In this document: in pieces, positions 6,529 to 14,907 of the stretch
How positions within the stretch are numbered: position 1 is the first letter of the stretch
Layout of the letters: every line of letters begins with the position of its first letter
Source: Coprococcus comes ATCC 27758
GTDB taxonomy: Bacteria; Bacillota; Clostridia; Lachnospirales; Lachnospiraceae
Direction of reading: 5' to 3'
NCBI RefSeq assembly: GCF_025149785.1
Contig: NZ_CP102277.1
Location: 1,488,001 to 1,552,000, forward strand
DNA length: 64,000 bases
Translations under genes and position numbers: made by a program
The notes under the pieces: model-generated
Databases searched by the model: none
Told to the model about the DNA's origin: nothing
What the model saw: the letters and a program-made list of their open reading frames with translations, nothing else

Positions 6529-7638
6529 TTGAAAAATCTGACCAAGCAGCTTTTCGGGATGGCAGATATATATGTCCTTGACTGGCACGACCGTGCTCTT
6601 ATGGACACTTATCGAGAGGTCTTTCTGAAGAACACGCCGGCTTATGATTACGGCATGGAATGCTCAAGCCTGAAGATTTACTGTAAGCCGGTCGATCTCA
6701 CGGTTCCAACTGACAATGAAATGGGGATGGCTTATGCCAAGTATCTGATCGATCGATATACGCGCTACGGCGAAAACCGATTCATAAATGTCCTTCGTCA
6801 GGGGATCTGCCGTGCGAGCGACAGGGTGGCTGGGGATATCCTGAGTATCGCCGATGTCCGATGGTTAGATGGAATAGATGAGGCCAAACGCCTCAGTTCA
6901 CGGATTAAGAAACTGAAGCAGCGGGTGAAAGGCGATTCCGGTGGAAACGAAACGGTTGATTCGCTTCGCGATGAGATAAGCGGTCTTCAAAAGGACATCG
7001 CGGACTGGGAGGAAATTGCGAGCGAGTTGGAGACTTCGAACTCGGAAGCGGCTGCAAAAATCGACATGCTCACGCGCGATGCGATGCGACTTGAAAACGA
7101 GAAAAGAGCCGTCGAGCGTAAGCTCGAGATGGCAGAACTCGAGCAGCTAAACGCCAATGCGTTAAACGGCATCCGCAAGGCGCTTACGGTAGTGCCTGAA
7201 AACCTTACACAGCTGCTTGATTTGGCGAAGGTGCTCTATCCGGACAGAATCGTGATTCTTCCCGATGCCTACAGGAGTGCCAAGAAATTTGACGGCATTT
7301 TGACGGAAGAATGGGAAATCTTGGTTGCCGTCGCGACGACGCTCTGGGATCTATGCTTTAAGGAGACGGTGAACGATCGGCTGGGTTCTGAGTTCAAGAA
7401 ACGAACCGGATATGAGCTGGCTCGCGGAGAGTCTGGAACGACTTGCGCGATGCCCAACTTGATGAAGCTCCGCAAGCGGATGTACAAAGGCAAGGAGATC
7501 GATATCTCGCCGCATATCAAGGGAAGGAACATCAAGGCCGCCTTCCGGCTCCACTTTTATATCGACAGGGATGAGGAGAAGATCGTGATCGGACACGCGG
7601 GGGAGCACATGGATACCGCAGGGACTCCACGTCGATAA
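6529..7638 (+). CDS. Coiled-coil protein of unknown function, probably N-terminally truncated
   Basis: No ATG with a ribosome binding site is present; the best starts are TTG at 6529 or ATG at 6553, while the frame is open from 6454 and already protein-like upstream (PILILITTDEESKLPV). The protein has an N-terminal alpha/beta part (GMADIYVLDWHDRALMD), a long coiled coil at about residues 115-220 (ARKL/EE-rich heptads) and a C-terminal domain ending FYIDRDEEKIVIGHAGEHMD. I infer loss of an N-terminal part at the palindrome 6440-6489. Large actinobacterial proteins with this coiled-coil and C-terminal layout exist, but I cannot name a function. Confidence 0.6.
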   Translation: MKNLTKQLFGMADIYVLDWHDRALMDTYREVFLKNTPAYDYGMECSSLKIYCKPVDLTVPTDNEMGMAYAKYLIDRYTRYGENRFINVLRQGICRASDRVAGDILSIADVRWLDGIDEAKRLSSRIKKLKQRVKGDSGGNETVDSLRDEISGLQKDIADWEEIASELETSNSEAAAKIDMLTRDAMRLENEKRAVERKLEMAELEQLNANALNGIRKALTVVPENLTQLLDLAKVLYPDRIVILPDAYRSAKKFDGILTEEWEILVAVATTLWDLCFKETVNDRLGSEFKKRTGYELARGESGTTCAMPNLMKLRKRMYKGKEIDISPHIKGRNIKAAFRLHFYIDRDEEKIVIGHAGEHMDTAGTPRR

Positions 7639-7650
7639 ATCCCCTTTCAC

Positions 7651-7695
7651 AAGAAGGTACAATCTGTTAATTGTCCAGATTGTACCTTCTTTTAT
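7651..7695 (+). terminator. Strong Rho-independent terminator
   Basis: AAGAAGGTACAATCTG and CAGATTGTACCTTCTT form a 16-bp stem followed by TTATG. Confidence 0.8.
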
Positions 7696-7712
7696 GTTTC
7701 TGCATAGCATTA

Positions 7713-7721
7713 TGGTATCCT
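7713..7721 (+). promoter_or_regulatory. Promoter of the helicase operon
   Basis: GCATTATGGTATCCTAGTACC gives TGGTATCCT as extended -10, 36 bases before the chosen start. Confidence 0.55.
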
Positions 7722-7756
7722 AGTACCATGGTTACATGAGTACAAAGGGGATTGAG

Positions 7757-9049
7757 ATGCCGAGCGGACTGGAACTGTATCCACATAATGAAAAGGCGTA
7801 TCGCAAACTTCTGGATATGTTGTCTGGGACCAGGCGTGCCTGCATCATTCATCCTACCGGGACAGGCAAGGCGTTTATAGCGTACCGTTATGCCTTCGAT
7901 CATCCGAATGAGCGAATTCTCTGGATGTCGCCCTTGACCTATATCGAGCAGGAGCAGGAAGCTTCCATCAGGCGCGAGCTGCCGAATCATGAATTCAAGA
8001 ACATCGAGCGCATGACGTATCAGACCGCCATGCATCGAGCGCAAAAGGGAAATCTTGATATTCATGCAGATACGGTTATTTTCGATGAGTTCCATCATAC
8101 GGGGGCACCGCAGTGGTCTCGTGGTGTTGAAGGAGTTATCGAATGCAATCCCGACGCCAATCTGATCGGATTGAGCGCGACTTCGATTCGATACAGCGAT
8201 AGCGGCCGAGATATGTCCGATGAACTTTTTGATGGGCATATCGCCTCATATATGTCGTTGACGGATTGCTGGGTTTTAGGCATCCTGCCTGTTCCGACAT
8301 ATGTGACTGCCGGGTACAGCATCAACGGCTACATTGAAGATCTCGGCGAGCGCATCGCAAAGGAAGAGAGTGCGGGTAGGCGGGCGGAGTTGCTGGCTGA
8401 TTTTAACGAGCTGAGAGATTGCGCGAGCAGGGCGGCGAACCTTCCGGCCATTTTCCAAAAGTACTTTGAGGGAATAGAGAAAGTGATCGTATTTTGTCCG
8501 AATGTCTTCGAGCTGAATGAAATCGAGAAGATGTGCCCGCAATGGTTTTCTCGAGTAAACGGTAACGTCCATACCTATGTCGTCCATAGCTCGAATCCCT
8601 TCGGGACGAGTGAATACGATGGGTTCAAAGAGGACGATGACGAGACCGCAATCAAGCTTTTGCTTTGCGTCAACCAGCTTAACGAGGGTGTTCACATCAA
8701 GGGCGTGGATGCCGTCATTATGGTACGGCGTACCTCGTCGCCGACGATTTTCTATCAGCAGCTTGGACGTGCATTGACCGCCGCAGGCAACTTCGAACCG
8801 CTGGTTATCGATCTAGTCGATAATTTCGAGATGATCGGAATTGAGCAGATCGTAAGCATGATGTCGGAAAGCTACGCCCGGCTATCTGGAGAAAATGATC
8901 CGGAAGAACTCATTCCGCCTTCAGCTTTCAAGGTCATCGATCATGAGAAGGACGCAAGGCATTTGGCAAAAAACCTTGAACGACGGCTCGCATTAAGATC
9001 CGAGAAACTGACAATTGATGAGAAGATAGCGCTGTGGAAGGGGCTTTAG
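7757..9049 (+). CDS. Superfamily 2 DEAD/DEAH-type helicase
   Basis: The start at 7757 follows AAGGGGATTGAG; an ATG at 7736 is closer to the promoter but has no ribosome binding site. The 430-residue protein shows SF2 motif I (HPTGTGKAFIAYRYA), motif II DEFH in VIFDEFHHTGAPQW, motif III SAT, motif V-like LLCVNQLNEGVHIKGVD and motif VI QQLGRAL. It is the compact helicase type that occurs with restriction-like or repeat-rich partner proteins on mobile elements. The next gene follows after 3 bases, so the two are an operon and probably work together. Confidence 0.88.
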   Translation: MPSGLELYPHNEKAYRKLLDMLSGTRRACIIHPTGTGKAFIAYRYAFDHPNERILWMSPLTYIEQEQEASIRRELPNHEFKNIERMTYQTAMHRAQKGNLDIHADTVIFDEFHHTGAPQWSRGVEGVIECNPDANLIGLSATSIRYSDSGRDMSDELFDGHIASYMSLTDCWVLGILPVPTYVTAGYSINGYIEDLGERIAKEESAGRRAELLADFNELRDCASRAANLPAIFQKYFEGIEKVIVFCPNVFELNEIEKMCPQWFSRVNGNVHTYVVHSSNPFGTSEYDGFKEDDDETAIKLLLCVNQLNEGVHIKGVDAVIMVRRTSSPTIFYQQLGRALTAAGNFEPLVIDLVDNFEMIGIEQIVSMMSESYARLSGENDPEELIPPSAFKVIDHEKDARHLAKNLERRLALRSEKLTIDEKIALWKGL

Positions 9050-9052
9050 CAG

Positions 9053-10420
9053 ATGACTGACGGGAAAAAGGACCAGCTCAAACGGAAAAAGACTCTGGAA
9101 TATGAGCTTCGCCGCCTTTATCGCGCGGGAGAGCTGACCGAGCAGCAGATTGCCGAGTTGAAGGAAGCCGAGTTTCCATTCGATACTCCTGTTCGCAGAA
9201 CGGCAAAATCGGTTGTTCGAATCGACGATGGCAAGAAGTGGCCGAGCTGTAGTGCAGCGGAAAAAGAGCTTGGGATCACCCAGGGCTGGATGTCGGATGT
9301 GTGCAATATGGCCCAGAACGGCAAATGGGTCGCGATCAAAAATCAGTTCTATTGTTTTGAGTCGATGTATTCGCCGGATATGGATCTGACAGAGATTCGA
9401 GGGCTTGCCGGATGGATCGTCATATTGGAAACGGGGGAGATGTTCCCGACTACGGGTGCAGCGGCAAAGGCTGCCGGGACAAGCAGGTCGGTGGTTCTAG
9501 ACCATGTGAAAAACAAGGTCAAGCCTCAGAATAAGAGATTTTCATATGTGAGGGATTGGGACGGGAAAGTAGGAAGACTTGTAGATCTGAATGTGCAGAT
9601 GATTTGTCTTGAGACGGACACCATCTATCACAGTTATGACGAGATCTGTGCCGCAATATGGTCCGATGGATATGACTGGGCAACGCGAAAAGAGATTGTT
9701 CAGAAGGTCGGAGATGCCATACGGCATGGATGCCCTGCCTTTGATATGCATTGGGCAAACGGTGAGAACCTTGAAGAGAGAAAAGAAGCCTACATGGAGG
9801 AGAAAAGGCTGTGCGCTCGTCCGGTTATCGAGTTGACAACGATGCGCGAGTACGCAGATGTGCACGACGCGCTGAAATTCGGCTCACGTTACGTCGACTG
9901 GAAGAAGATCGTTGCAATCTGTGATGCGAAGGGCGAGCCGACCAGCGAGGCGACACGCTGGAGGGGTGAACGGTGGTTTTGGAAAGACGATTGGAAGAAA
10001 AATATCAAACTGAAGTCCGGCGAGCGCATTAAGGACATGCAGCCGGTGATCTGCTATGAGCGGGGAAGGTGCGATTATTCGGTTCTTGAGCTAACGAGGT
10101 GGTACGGGTTCGACCATAAGTCTTTACTGAATTCAGGCAAGAAGGGAATCGTTTTTGACGGTCTGACTTGGAGGCTTTTGCGATACGACGTGGATTTCGA
10201 GAAAAGGCTGAAGGAAACGCCTTTAATCTGTCGAGAGACCGGGAAGACGTTCGATACATTATCCGATTTGCTGGATTTGCTGGAGAGAGAGCATGAATGT
10301 TGCGCATATGATCGTCCATGTCACATGTACGATCTTCAGCGGGCGATCGAGGGCGGTTGGGAGTACAAGGGTTTTCACTTTGAATACATGGTTCCACCTT
10401 CCGTTTCAGGAGAACGTTAA
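9053..10420 (+). CDS. Protein of six NUMOD1-like repeats, helicase partner
   Basis: AAGGGGCTTTAGCAG precedes the ATG. The 455-residue product repeats a module that starts with a short strand and turn, then a helix-turn-helix: SVVRIDDGKKWPSCSAAEKE, WIVILETGEMFPTTGAAAKA, QMICLETDTIYHSYDEICAA, PVIELTTMREYADVHDALKF, PVICYERGRCDYSVLELTRW, PLICRETGKTFDTLSDLLDL. This is the pattern of NUMOD1 units, which bind DNA in homing endonucleases. No HNH or GIY-YIG nuclease motif is seen, so I read it as a multi-module DNA-binding protein that may load or guide the helicase encoded 3 bases upstream. Confidence 0.75.
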   Translation: MTDGKKDQLKRKKTLEYELRRLYRAGELTEQQIAELKEAEFPFDTPVRRTAKSVVRIDDGKKWPSCSAAEKELGITQGWMSDVCNMAQNGKWVAIKNQFYCFESMYSPDMDLTEIRGLAGWIVILETGEMFPTTGAAAKAAGTSRSVVLDHVKNKVKPQNKRFSYVRDWDGKVGRLVDLNVQMICLETDTIYHSYDEICAAIWSDGYDWATRKEIVQKVGDAIRHGCPAFDMHWANGENLEERKEAYMEEKRLCARPVIELTTMREYADVHDALKFGSRYVDWKKIVAICDAKGEPTSEATRWRGERWFWKDDWKKNIKLKSGERIKDMQPVICYERGRCDYSVLELTRWYGFDHKSLLNSGKKGIVFDGLTWRLLRYDVDFEKRLKETPLICRETGKTFDTLSDLLDLLEREHECCAYDRPCHMYDLQRAIEGGWEYKGFHFEYMVPPSVSGER

Positions 10421-10422
10421 TT

Positions 10423-11889
10423 GTGTTTAGTCTCAACATTAAGCCTCAATATATACCTGCTCGATATTTCTCTTTCTGTGTCCTATTGACGGTCTTGCTG
10501 GTGACTTTGAGCATTCGCTCCCTACAAGGAGAGTTGTTCATAACCGATGCGCAGTATATGTGTGCCGCCGGCCGTTGGATTATAGCCAACGGTCATCTGC
10601 CGACAACCGATCCGTTATCGATCCATTCGGAATTGACCTATATCTGCCAGCAATATCCTATCTGCATATTAGTTGCAGTTCTCTACGACACTTTTGGAGA
10701 GATGTCGGTTCGGCTGTTTTTTGCGCTGTTGGACATGGTGGCGGTTCTCTTCATTTGGTACCAAACTTTTCCAAAAGCTGGAAACCGCATTCTTCACTGT
10801 GCTGTTTCATGCGTATTCGGAGCGGTAATCGTTTATAACCTTCGGTCGACACCGCGTGCGCTCGATATCCTGTGCTTGGCTGTTTCCTGGGAGTTGATGG
10901 AGAAATACATTGAAAGCCGCGATATTAGATTTCTGTTTGGTTTTCCATTCCTAGGGATTTTTATAGCCAATCTGCACGGTGCGCTTTGGCCCTGCGCGAT
11001 CATGTTGCCGCTTGCCGCTTTATTAGATAGTAAGCTGGATCCGAATGCGCGGGCCGCATTGGCTGTGACGATCTTACTTACGATCGCTTCCGCAATGCTG
11101 AATCCATACGGATTAGACGTGCTGTCGCTTCCGTTTAAGACAATAGGCACGTCAGATATCGCCACGGTTGCCGTGCCGGAACTGAAACCGATGTTCTCCA
11201 TCGTTCCGGTTGAAGCAGTGATACTCATTGTCATCTCGGTCGTGCCGGTGATCTTCCATGCCAAGTGCTTGGGATTTAAAAAGACGGTATTTTCGTTCGA
11301 AACGATGATGATCTCAGGACTGCTCTTTCTATCCCTGATGACATGGCGAAACGAACTTTTGCTGCTTGGCATATTGATGATCGTCTACAGCACGTGGTGC
11401 TGGAAGCTTGAGCCAAAGTGCAAGGTGAGCTCGAAGATGTTAAGCAGGATAGTCTTATTTTCAATCTCTGTGGTTGCACTTGAGTTTGGAGCGGTTCTGT
11501 TTTATAGCACGCTGTCTGCGACCGATCAAAAGTCCATCTCGATTGAAAGAGCGTTTCAGGCAATGAGAGAGGATGTCGCCGTATCGGGAACGGCAGTCTT
11601 GACGGACATTGACCCCGGATGCCGAGCGGAGCTAAACGGGTTCAAGCCGTATCTTGATACCAGAATTGAGGTGTTCAATGGGCAGAACGGGCAGAAGAAT
11701 GTACTTGCCGAGGCAGGAAAGGCGCTTTCTTCTGGAAGCCTATCGGCCATTTGCGATGACTATGGAATGGATTACGCTGTACTGAATTACGGCATCAATG
11801 ATGTCGGTATTCAAGATTTGGAGGAATCGGGATTCAAGCCGGTCTATAGCGACAATCTGACTGTCTGTTTGAAAAGAAGCACTGTCTAG
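10423..11889 (+). CDS. Polytopic membrane protein, GT-C-like
   Basis: A GTG start follows AGGAGAACGTTAATT and lies 2 bases after the previous stop. The 488-residue product has about ten membrane segments, starting at residue 15, and an early outer loop ITDAQYMCAAGRWIIANGHLP that resembles the D-W-x-H-L-x-G-x-x-I-x-x-x-G-x-P loop of GT-C-type polyprenyl-linked glycosyltransferase-like proteins. A C-terminal soluble tail follows the last segment. A paralogue with the same plan is at 30473. Role in surface glycan transfer is inference. Confidence 0.65.
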   Translation: MFSLNIKPQYIPARYFSFCVLLTVLLVTLSIRSLQGELFITDAQYMCAAGRWIIANGHLPTTDPLSIHSELTYICQQYPICILVAVLYDTFGEMSVRLFFALLDMVAVLFIWYQTFPKAGNRILHCAVSCVFGAVIVYNLRSTPRALDILCLAVSWELMEKYIESRDIRFLFGFPFLGIFIANLHGALWPCAIMLPLAALLDSKLDPNARAALAVTILLTIASAMLNPYGLDVLSLPFKTIGTSDIATVAVPELKPMFSIVPVEAVILIVISVVPVIFHAKCLGFKKTVFSFETMMISGLLFLSLMTWRNELLLLGILMIVYSTWCWKLEPKCKVSSKMLSRIVLFSISVVALEFGAVLFYSTLSATDQKSISIERAFQAMREDVAVSGTAVLTDIDPGCRAELNGFKPYLDTRIEVFNGQNGQKNVLAEAGKALSSGSLSAICDDYGMDYAVLNYGINDVGIQDLEESGFKPVYSDNLTVCLKRSTV

Positions 11890-11902
11890 GAAATCTATCA
11901 GC

Positions 11903-12006
11903 GACCACGGGGAGCGGATCAATAGGTGCCGTAGGGCACCGCATGAAAAGCGCATCGCCATACGTCCTGCAAGTCGACTCGCAGGACGACTTGATAGCGC
12001 TTCGTA
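11903..12006. repeat. Palindromic repeat family B, copy 1
   Basis: TCAGCGACCACGGGGAGCGG, then ATCAATAGGTGCCGTAGGGC with hairpin GGTGCC/GGCACC, then GCATGAAAAGCGCATCGCCA and a second hairpin GTCCTGC..GCAGGAC. Related copies are at 34661, 55320 and 62880. Confidence 0.75.
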
Positions 12007-12034
12007 GATTACATGATGCAATATGTTAGTATTA

Positions 12035-12043
12035 TGGTATAAT
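12035..12043 (+). promoter_or_regulatory. Promoter of the Fic gene
   Basis: ATGTTAGTATTATGGTATAA then TATAAA; a full TGGTATAAT extended -10. Confidence 0.65.
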
Positions 12044-12096
12044 ATAAAAAGGGAGAATTCCCTAAATATCGAATTGAAAAGAAGAGGCAGGACTTT

Positions 12097-12945
12097 ATGA
12101 ATTCAGATAGACAATACGATCGCACTATGGAATTGTGGCGCAGTTACAGTATCGCTACGTCGCTTGAGTTGGCAGCGCACCTGGAAAATTTTGCAATATT
12201 ATTCTCTTACAACTCAGGGAAAATCGAGAATAGAGAAATCACTTACCATGATACGCACGAGATTTTTAAGAATGGCCGTGTATGCGGTTACACAGGAGAC
12301 CTGCGGACGCTTTACGAGATTAAGAATCTGAAAGACGCAAGTGAGCTGATGTACCGGTGGTTCGATGAGCGTAAACCTATCACGCTCGATTCCATTCGGG
12401 AGATGCAGTTTGAACTGACGAAAGGCACTTACAACGAGCGGCGTTGGGAACTTGGGGAAAGACCGGGGGAATTCAAGAAAAACGATTTATGGGGAGTCGG
12501 CATGCATGATGTTGCCGCTCCTGTAGATGAGATCGAGGACGACCTTCAGCAGGACCTTGATGAGGTTTCCGAGTTTGGAGATGAAAATCCTCTGGTGGCA
12601 GCTGCGTTTTGGCACGCGAGGTTTGAGGGCGTTCATGCTTTTGCAGACGGGAACGGCAGGACTGGTAGAGCGATGATGAATTACTATCTGCTATTGCACA
12701 ACCATCCTCCGATCGTAATTTTCGATGAAGACCGGAAAGACTATTATGCGGCACTGGACGGTTTTGATATGACGGGTGACCTGAAACCGCTGATCGGTTT
12801 TTTACGTCGGGAGACATGTAAGACATGGGAGAGTGCAGTTCAGAGAGAAGATCGGTCCCATCAGATGTCGCTCGAAAAGAAGAGAGATACTGTGAGTAGA
12901 AGAGTCAGTCTAGATGAGATAAATAATAACTTTAATGCTCGGTAG
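12097..12945 (+). CDS. fic: Fic family protein (AMP-transferase type, class II)
   Basis: The 282-residue protein carries the Fic active-site loop HAFADGNGRTGR (consensus HPFxxGNGRxxR; Pro is replaced by Ala), with the catalytic His kept. Near the N-terminus SYNSGKIENR contains the inhibitory motif SxxxEN of class II Fic proteins, so activity is likely held back in cis. Fic enzymes transfer AMP from ATP to target proteins. It has its own promoter and a terminator at 13034. It may be a toxin or a regulator; no antitoxin partner is adjacent. Confidence 0.88.
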   Translation: MNSDRQYDRTMELWRSYSIATSLELAAHLENFAILFSYNSGKIENREITYHDTHEIFKNGRVCGYTGDLRTLYEIKNLKDASELMYRWFDERKPITLDSIREMQFELTKGTYNERRWELGERPGEFKKNDLWGVGMHDVAAPVDEIEDDLQQDLDEVSEFGDENPLVAAAFWHARFEGVHAFADGNGRTGRAMMNYYLLLHNHPPIVIFDEDRKDYYAALDGFDMTGDLKPLIGFLRRETCKTWESAVQREDRSHQMSLEKKRDTVSRRVSLDEINNNFNAR

Positions 12946-13033
12946 GCGCAGTAAATTGAGAAGAAAGGCGGATAGGCAATTCCGCTATCGGTGGAAAATT
13001 AAATAGCAGAATGACGACGCATTACGCCAACTG

Positions 13034-13080
13034 AAAATAGGTGGAAGGAGTATAAACAGCTCTTTCTGCCTATTTTTCTT
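13034..13080 (+). terminator. Terminator after the Fic gene
   Basis: AAAATAGG pairs with CCTATTTT over an interrupted stem (GAAGGAG with CTCTTTC) and runs into TTCTTTAAA. Confidence 0.65.
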
Positions 13081-13120
13081 TAAAAAAATCGTCATTTTCA
13101 CGCGTAATACTGAAGTGTTG

Positions 13121-13129
13121 TGGTATCTT
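13121..13129 (+). promoter_or_regulatory. Promoter of ssb
   Basis: AAGTGTTGTGGTATCTTAGT contains the extended -10 TGGTATCTT, 40 bases before the start. Confidence 0.55.
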
Positions 13130-13168
13130 AGTATCAGTCAATAACCAAGAGGAGAAAGGACCTCGAAC

Positions 13169-13612
13169 ATGTCTATCAACCGCGTCAACATTTCCGGTCA
13201 TCTTACGCGCGATCCGGAGCTTCGTATGACTCCGAAGGGGACGCAGGTTCTCTCTTTCGGTATTGCCGTCAACGATCGCCGACTCAATCGCGAGACCAAC
13301 CAGTGGGAGGACTATCCGAATTTCGTCGAGTGCACCATGTTCGGCACGCGTGCCGAGGCCGTGGGCCGTATCGTTCGAAAGGGTATGAAGGTCAGCATTG
13401 ACGGCAAGCTTCGCTTTAACCAGTGGGAGACGAAGGACGGTCAGAAGCGTTCTCGCCTTACCGTCGTCGTAGATACAATCGACTTCATGAGCCAGGGTAA
13501 CCAGTCTCAGAATGCTTCCGCTAACAGGCCGGCGGCACAGACTCAGCAGACGCCTGTTGTTCCGGATGTTCCCGCAGTGATGGACGTCTACGATGAGGAT
13601 ATCCCGTTCTAA
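13169..13612 (+). CDS. ssb: Single-stranded DNA-binding protein
   Basis: AGGAGAAAGGACCTCGAAC precedes the ATG. The 147-residue product starts MSINRVNISGHLTRDPELRM, the standard N-terminus of bacterial SSB, with the OB-fold core (LSFGIAVNDRR, FVECTMFGTRAEAVGRIVRK) and the acidic tip YDEDIPF that binds repair and replication partners. Length is normal. The linker is short and Gln/Asn rich. It is a plasmid-type extra copy, probably used during replication or conjugative entry. Confidence 0.95.
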   Translation: MSINRVNISGHLTRDPELRMTPKGTQVLSFGIAVNDRRLNRETNQWEDYPNFVECTMFGTRAEAVGRIVRKGMKVSIDGKLRFNQWETKDGQKRSRLTVVVDTIDFMSQGNQSQNASANRPAAQTQQTPVVPDVPAVMDVYDEDIPF

Positions 13613-13653
13613 TCCTTTGCATTGCGCGTAAATAACGCGTAATAGATAAAGGA

Positions 13654-13720
13654 GAGAGGGTGGCGAAAGGAAAAACTTGCAACCGACGCAAGAACAAAAG
13701 GAAAGCGCCGCCACCCTCTC
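13654..13720. other. Long-range hairpin with a second internal hairpin
   Basis: GAGAGGGTGGCG pairs with CGCCACCCTCTC over a 43-base loop; inside, CTTGC pairs with GCAAG, and both flanks of the inner stem are rich in A and GGAAA. It lies 40 bases after ssb. It could be an RNA structure or a terminator; there is no T run on the plus strand. Confidence 0.5.
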
Positions 13721-13835
13721 ATCACATCGATTATACCAACTTCAAGTTAATTAGACAGGTTTATTGCTGAATGATTGGGCAATAGGATTGTTTTGTGAAT
13801 ACAAGTACTATGTTGTCATCATAGTATACGCATGT

Positions 13836-13844
13836 TGGTATTAT
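13836..13844 (+). promoter_or_regulatory. Promoter of the partition operon
   Basis: GCATGTTGGTATTATCG gives TGGTATTAT. A second related block, ATCATAGTATACGCATG, lies just upstream. Confidence 0.6.
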
Positions 13845-13870
13845 CGTATTGTGGAAGGAGGGATCAACCT

Positions 13871-14155
13871 GTGAACCAGCTGAAAGAAGATCTGATTTGG
13901 ATCGCTCTAGGTATTCCGGGAATGGTGTTGATTGGCCTTGTGCTACATAGTCTCGTTCATTTCGAAACGGGCGTTCTTGTTATCACCTCGATGATTCTCG
14001 GAACGCTTTTAATGGTATTTTGTGAAGCTTTGTGCAAGGCGGCACATGATGGCGAGTTACTTTCAGAGATGAAAAAGGATGCAACGAAATCAAATTTTGA
14101 TCTTGATGGGAAAGGAAAGTTGGGAGAGGAAAATGAAGACGATTGCGATTTGTAA
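13871..14155 (+). CDS. Small membrane protein upstream of parA
   Basis: GTG at 13871 is chosen because GGAAGGAGGGATCAACCT precedes it and the promoter lies at 13836; an in-frame ATG at 13832 would be before the transcript start. The 94-residue protein has two membrane segments (WIALGIPGMVLIGLVLHSLV and TGVLVITSMILGTLLMVF) and a charged C-terminal tail. Its end overlaps the start of parA by 23 bases, which points to coupled translation. Function is not recognised. Confidence 0.65.
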   Translation: MNQLKEDLIWIALGIPGMVLIGLVLHSLVHFETGVLVITSMILGTLLMVFCEALCKAAHDGELLSEMKKDATKSNFDLDGKGKLGEENEDDCDL

Positions 14156-14906
14156 TCACAAGGGAGGTGTCGGCAAGACCGCACTGTCCATGGCGATTGC
14201 AGAGGGGCTGCATCGTAAGGGCAAGCGCACACTGCTCGTTGATCTTGATCAGCAGATGAACGCAACGCAACAGGCAAAAATTGATACGACGGATGAAGTG
14301 ACGGTTTACGATCTTCTCACTTCGTTCGATTACACGGCGAAAGACGGAATCAAACATTTCGACGGTGGCGATATTATTCCCGGCGATGTCCTTGTTTCGA
14401 ATGTCGAAAGCGATATGGCGAAACTGGATACGCGCCTTACGATGCTTGCCGATGCAATGGAGGGTATCGATGATGACTATGATTACGCAATCATTGATTG
14501 CCCGCCGTCACTTGGATTGGTGACGCGCAATGCGATGGTTGCTGCGGATGAGCTGATCGTTCCGGTAATCCCGAACCGTTCATCCCTAAAAGGATTTACC
14601 AATATCCAGAAATGCGTCAACTCGGTTCGCCGCAACAAGCGTCTGAATCCGAATCTCCGCATTGCCGGTATTGTCGTCAACATGTTTGATGGTCGCACGA
14701 GTCTTTCGCGCGGTGTGGTTAATGAGCTTCCATCGATCGCACGTGCCGCTAACACAAAGATGTTCCACACGATTATTCGAAAGTGCGAGGCTGTAAATAA
14801 AGCGCAGTCTGCTAACGTTTCGATTTTCGATTACGATCCGAACTGCAACGCGGTTGCGGACTTTACTGACTTTGTAAATGAGTATCTTGAAGGAGAGGAT
14901 TACTAG
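14133..14906 (+). CDS. parA: ParA-family partition ATPase
   Basis: GGGAGAGGAAA precedes the ATG at 14133. The 257-residue protein starts MKTIAICNHKGGVGKTALSM with the deviant Walker A KGGVGKT, has Asp in LLVDLDQQMNATQQ and Walker B in YAIIDCPPSLGLVTRNAM. This is the ParA/Soj type Ia-Ib ATPase that moves plasmid copies by dynamic binding to the nucleoid. There is no N-terminal HTH, so regulation likely falls to the next gene product. It overlaps the previous gene and is followed 1 base later by the RHH gene. Confidence 0.92.
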   Translation: MKTIAICNHKGGVGKTALSMAIAEGLHRKGKRTLLVDLDQQMNATQQAKIDTTDEVTVYDLLTSFDYTAKDGIKHFDGGDIIPGDVLVSNVESDMAKLDTRLTMLADAMEGIDDDYDYAIIDCPPSLGLVTRNAMVAADELIVPVIPNRSSLKGFTNIQKCVNSVRRNKRLNPNLRIAGIVVNMFDGRTSLSRGVVNELPSIARAANTKMFHTIIRKCEAVNKAQSANVSIFDYDPNCNAVADFTDFVNEYLEGEDY

Positions 14907-14907
14907 A

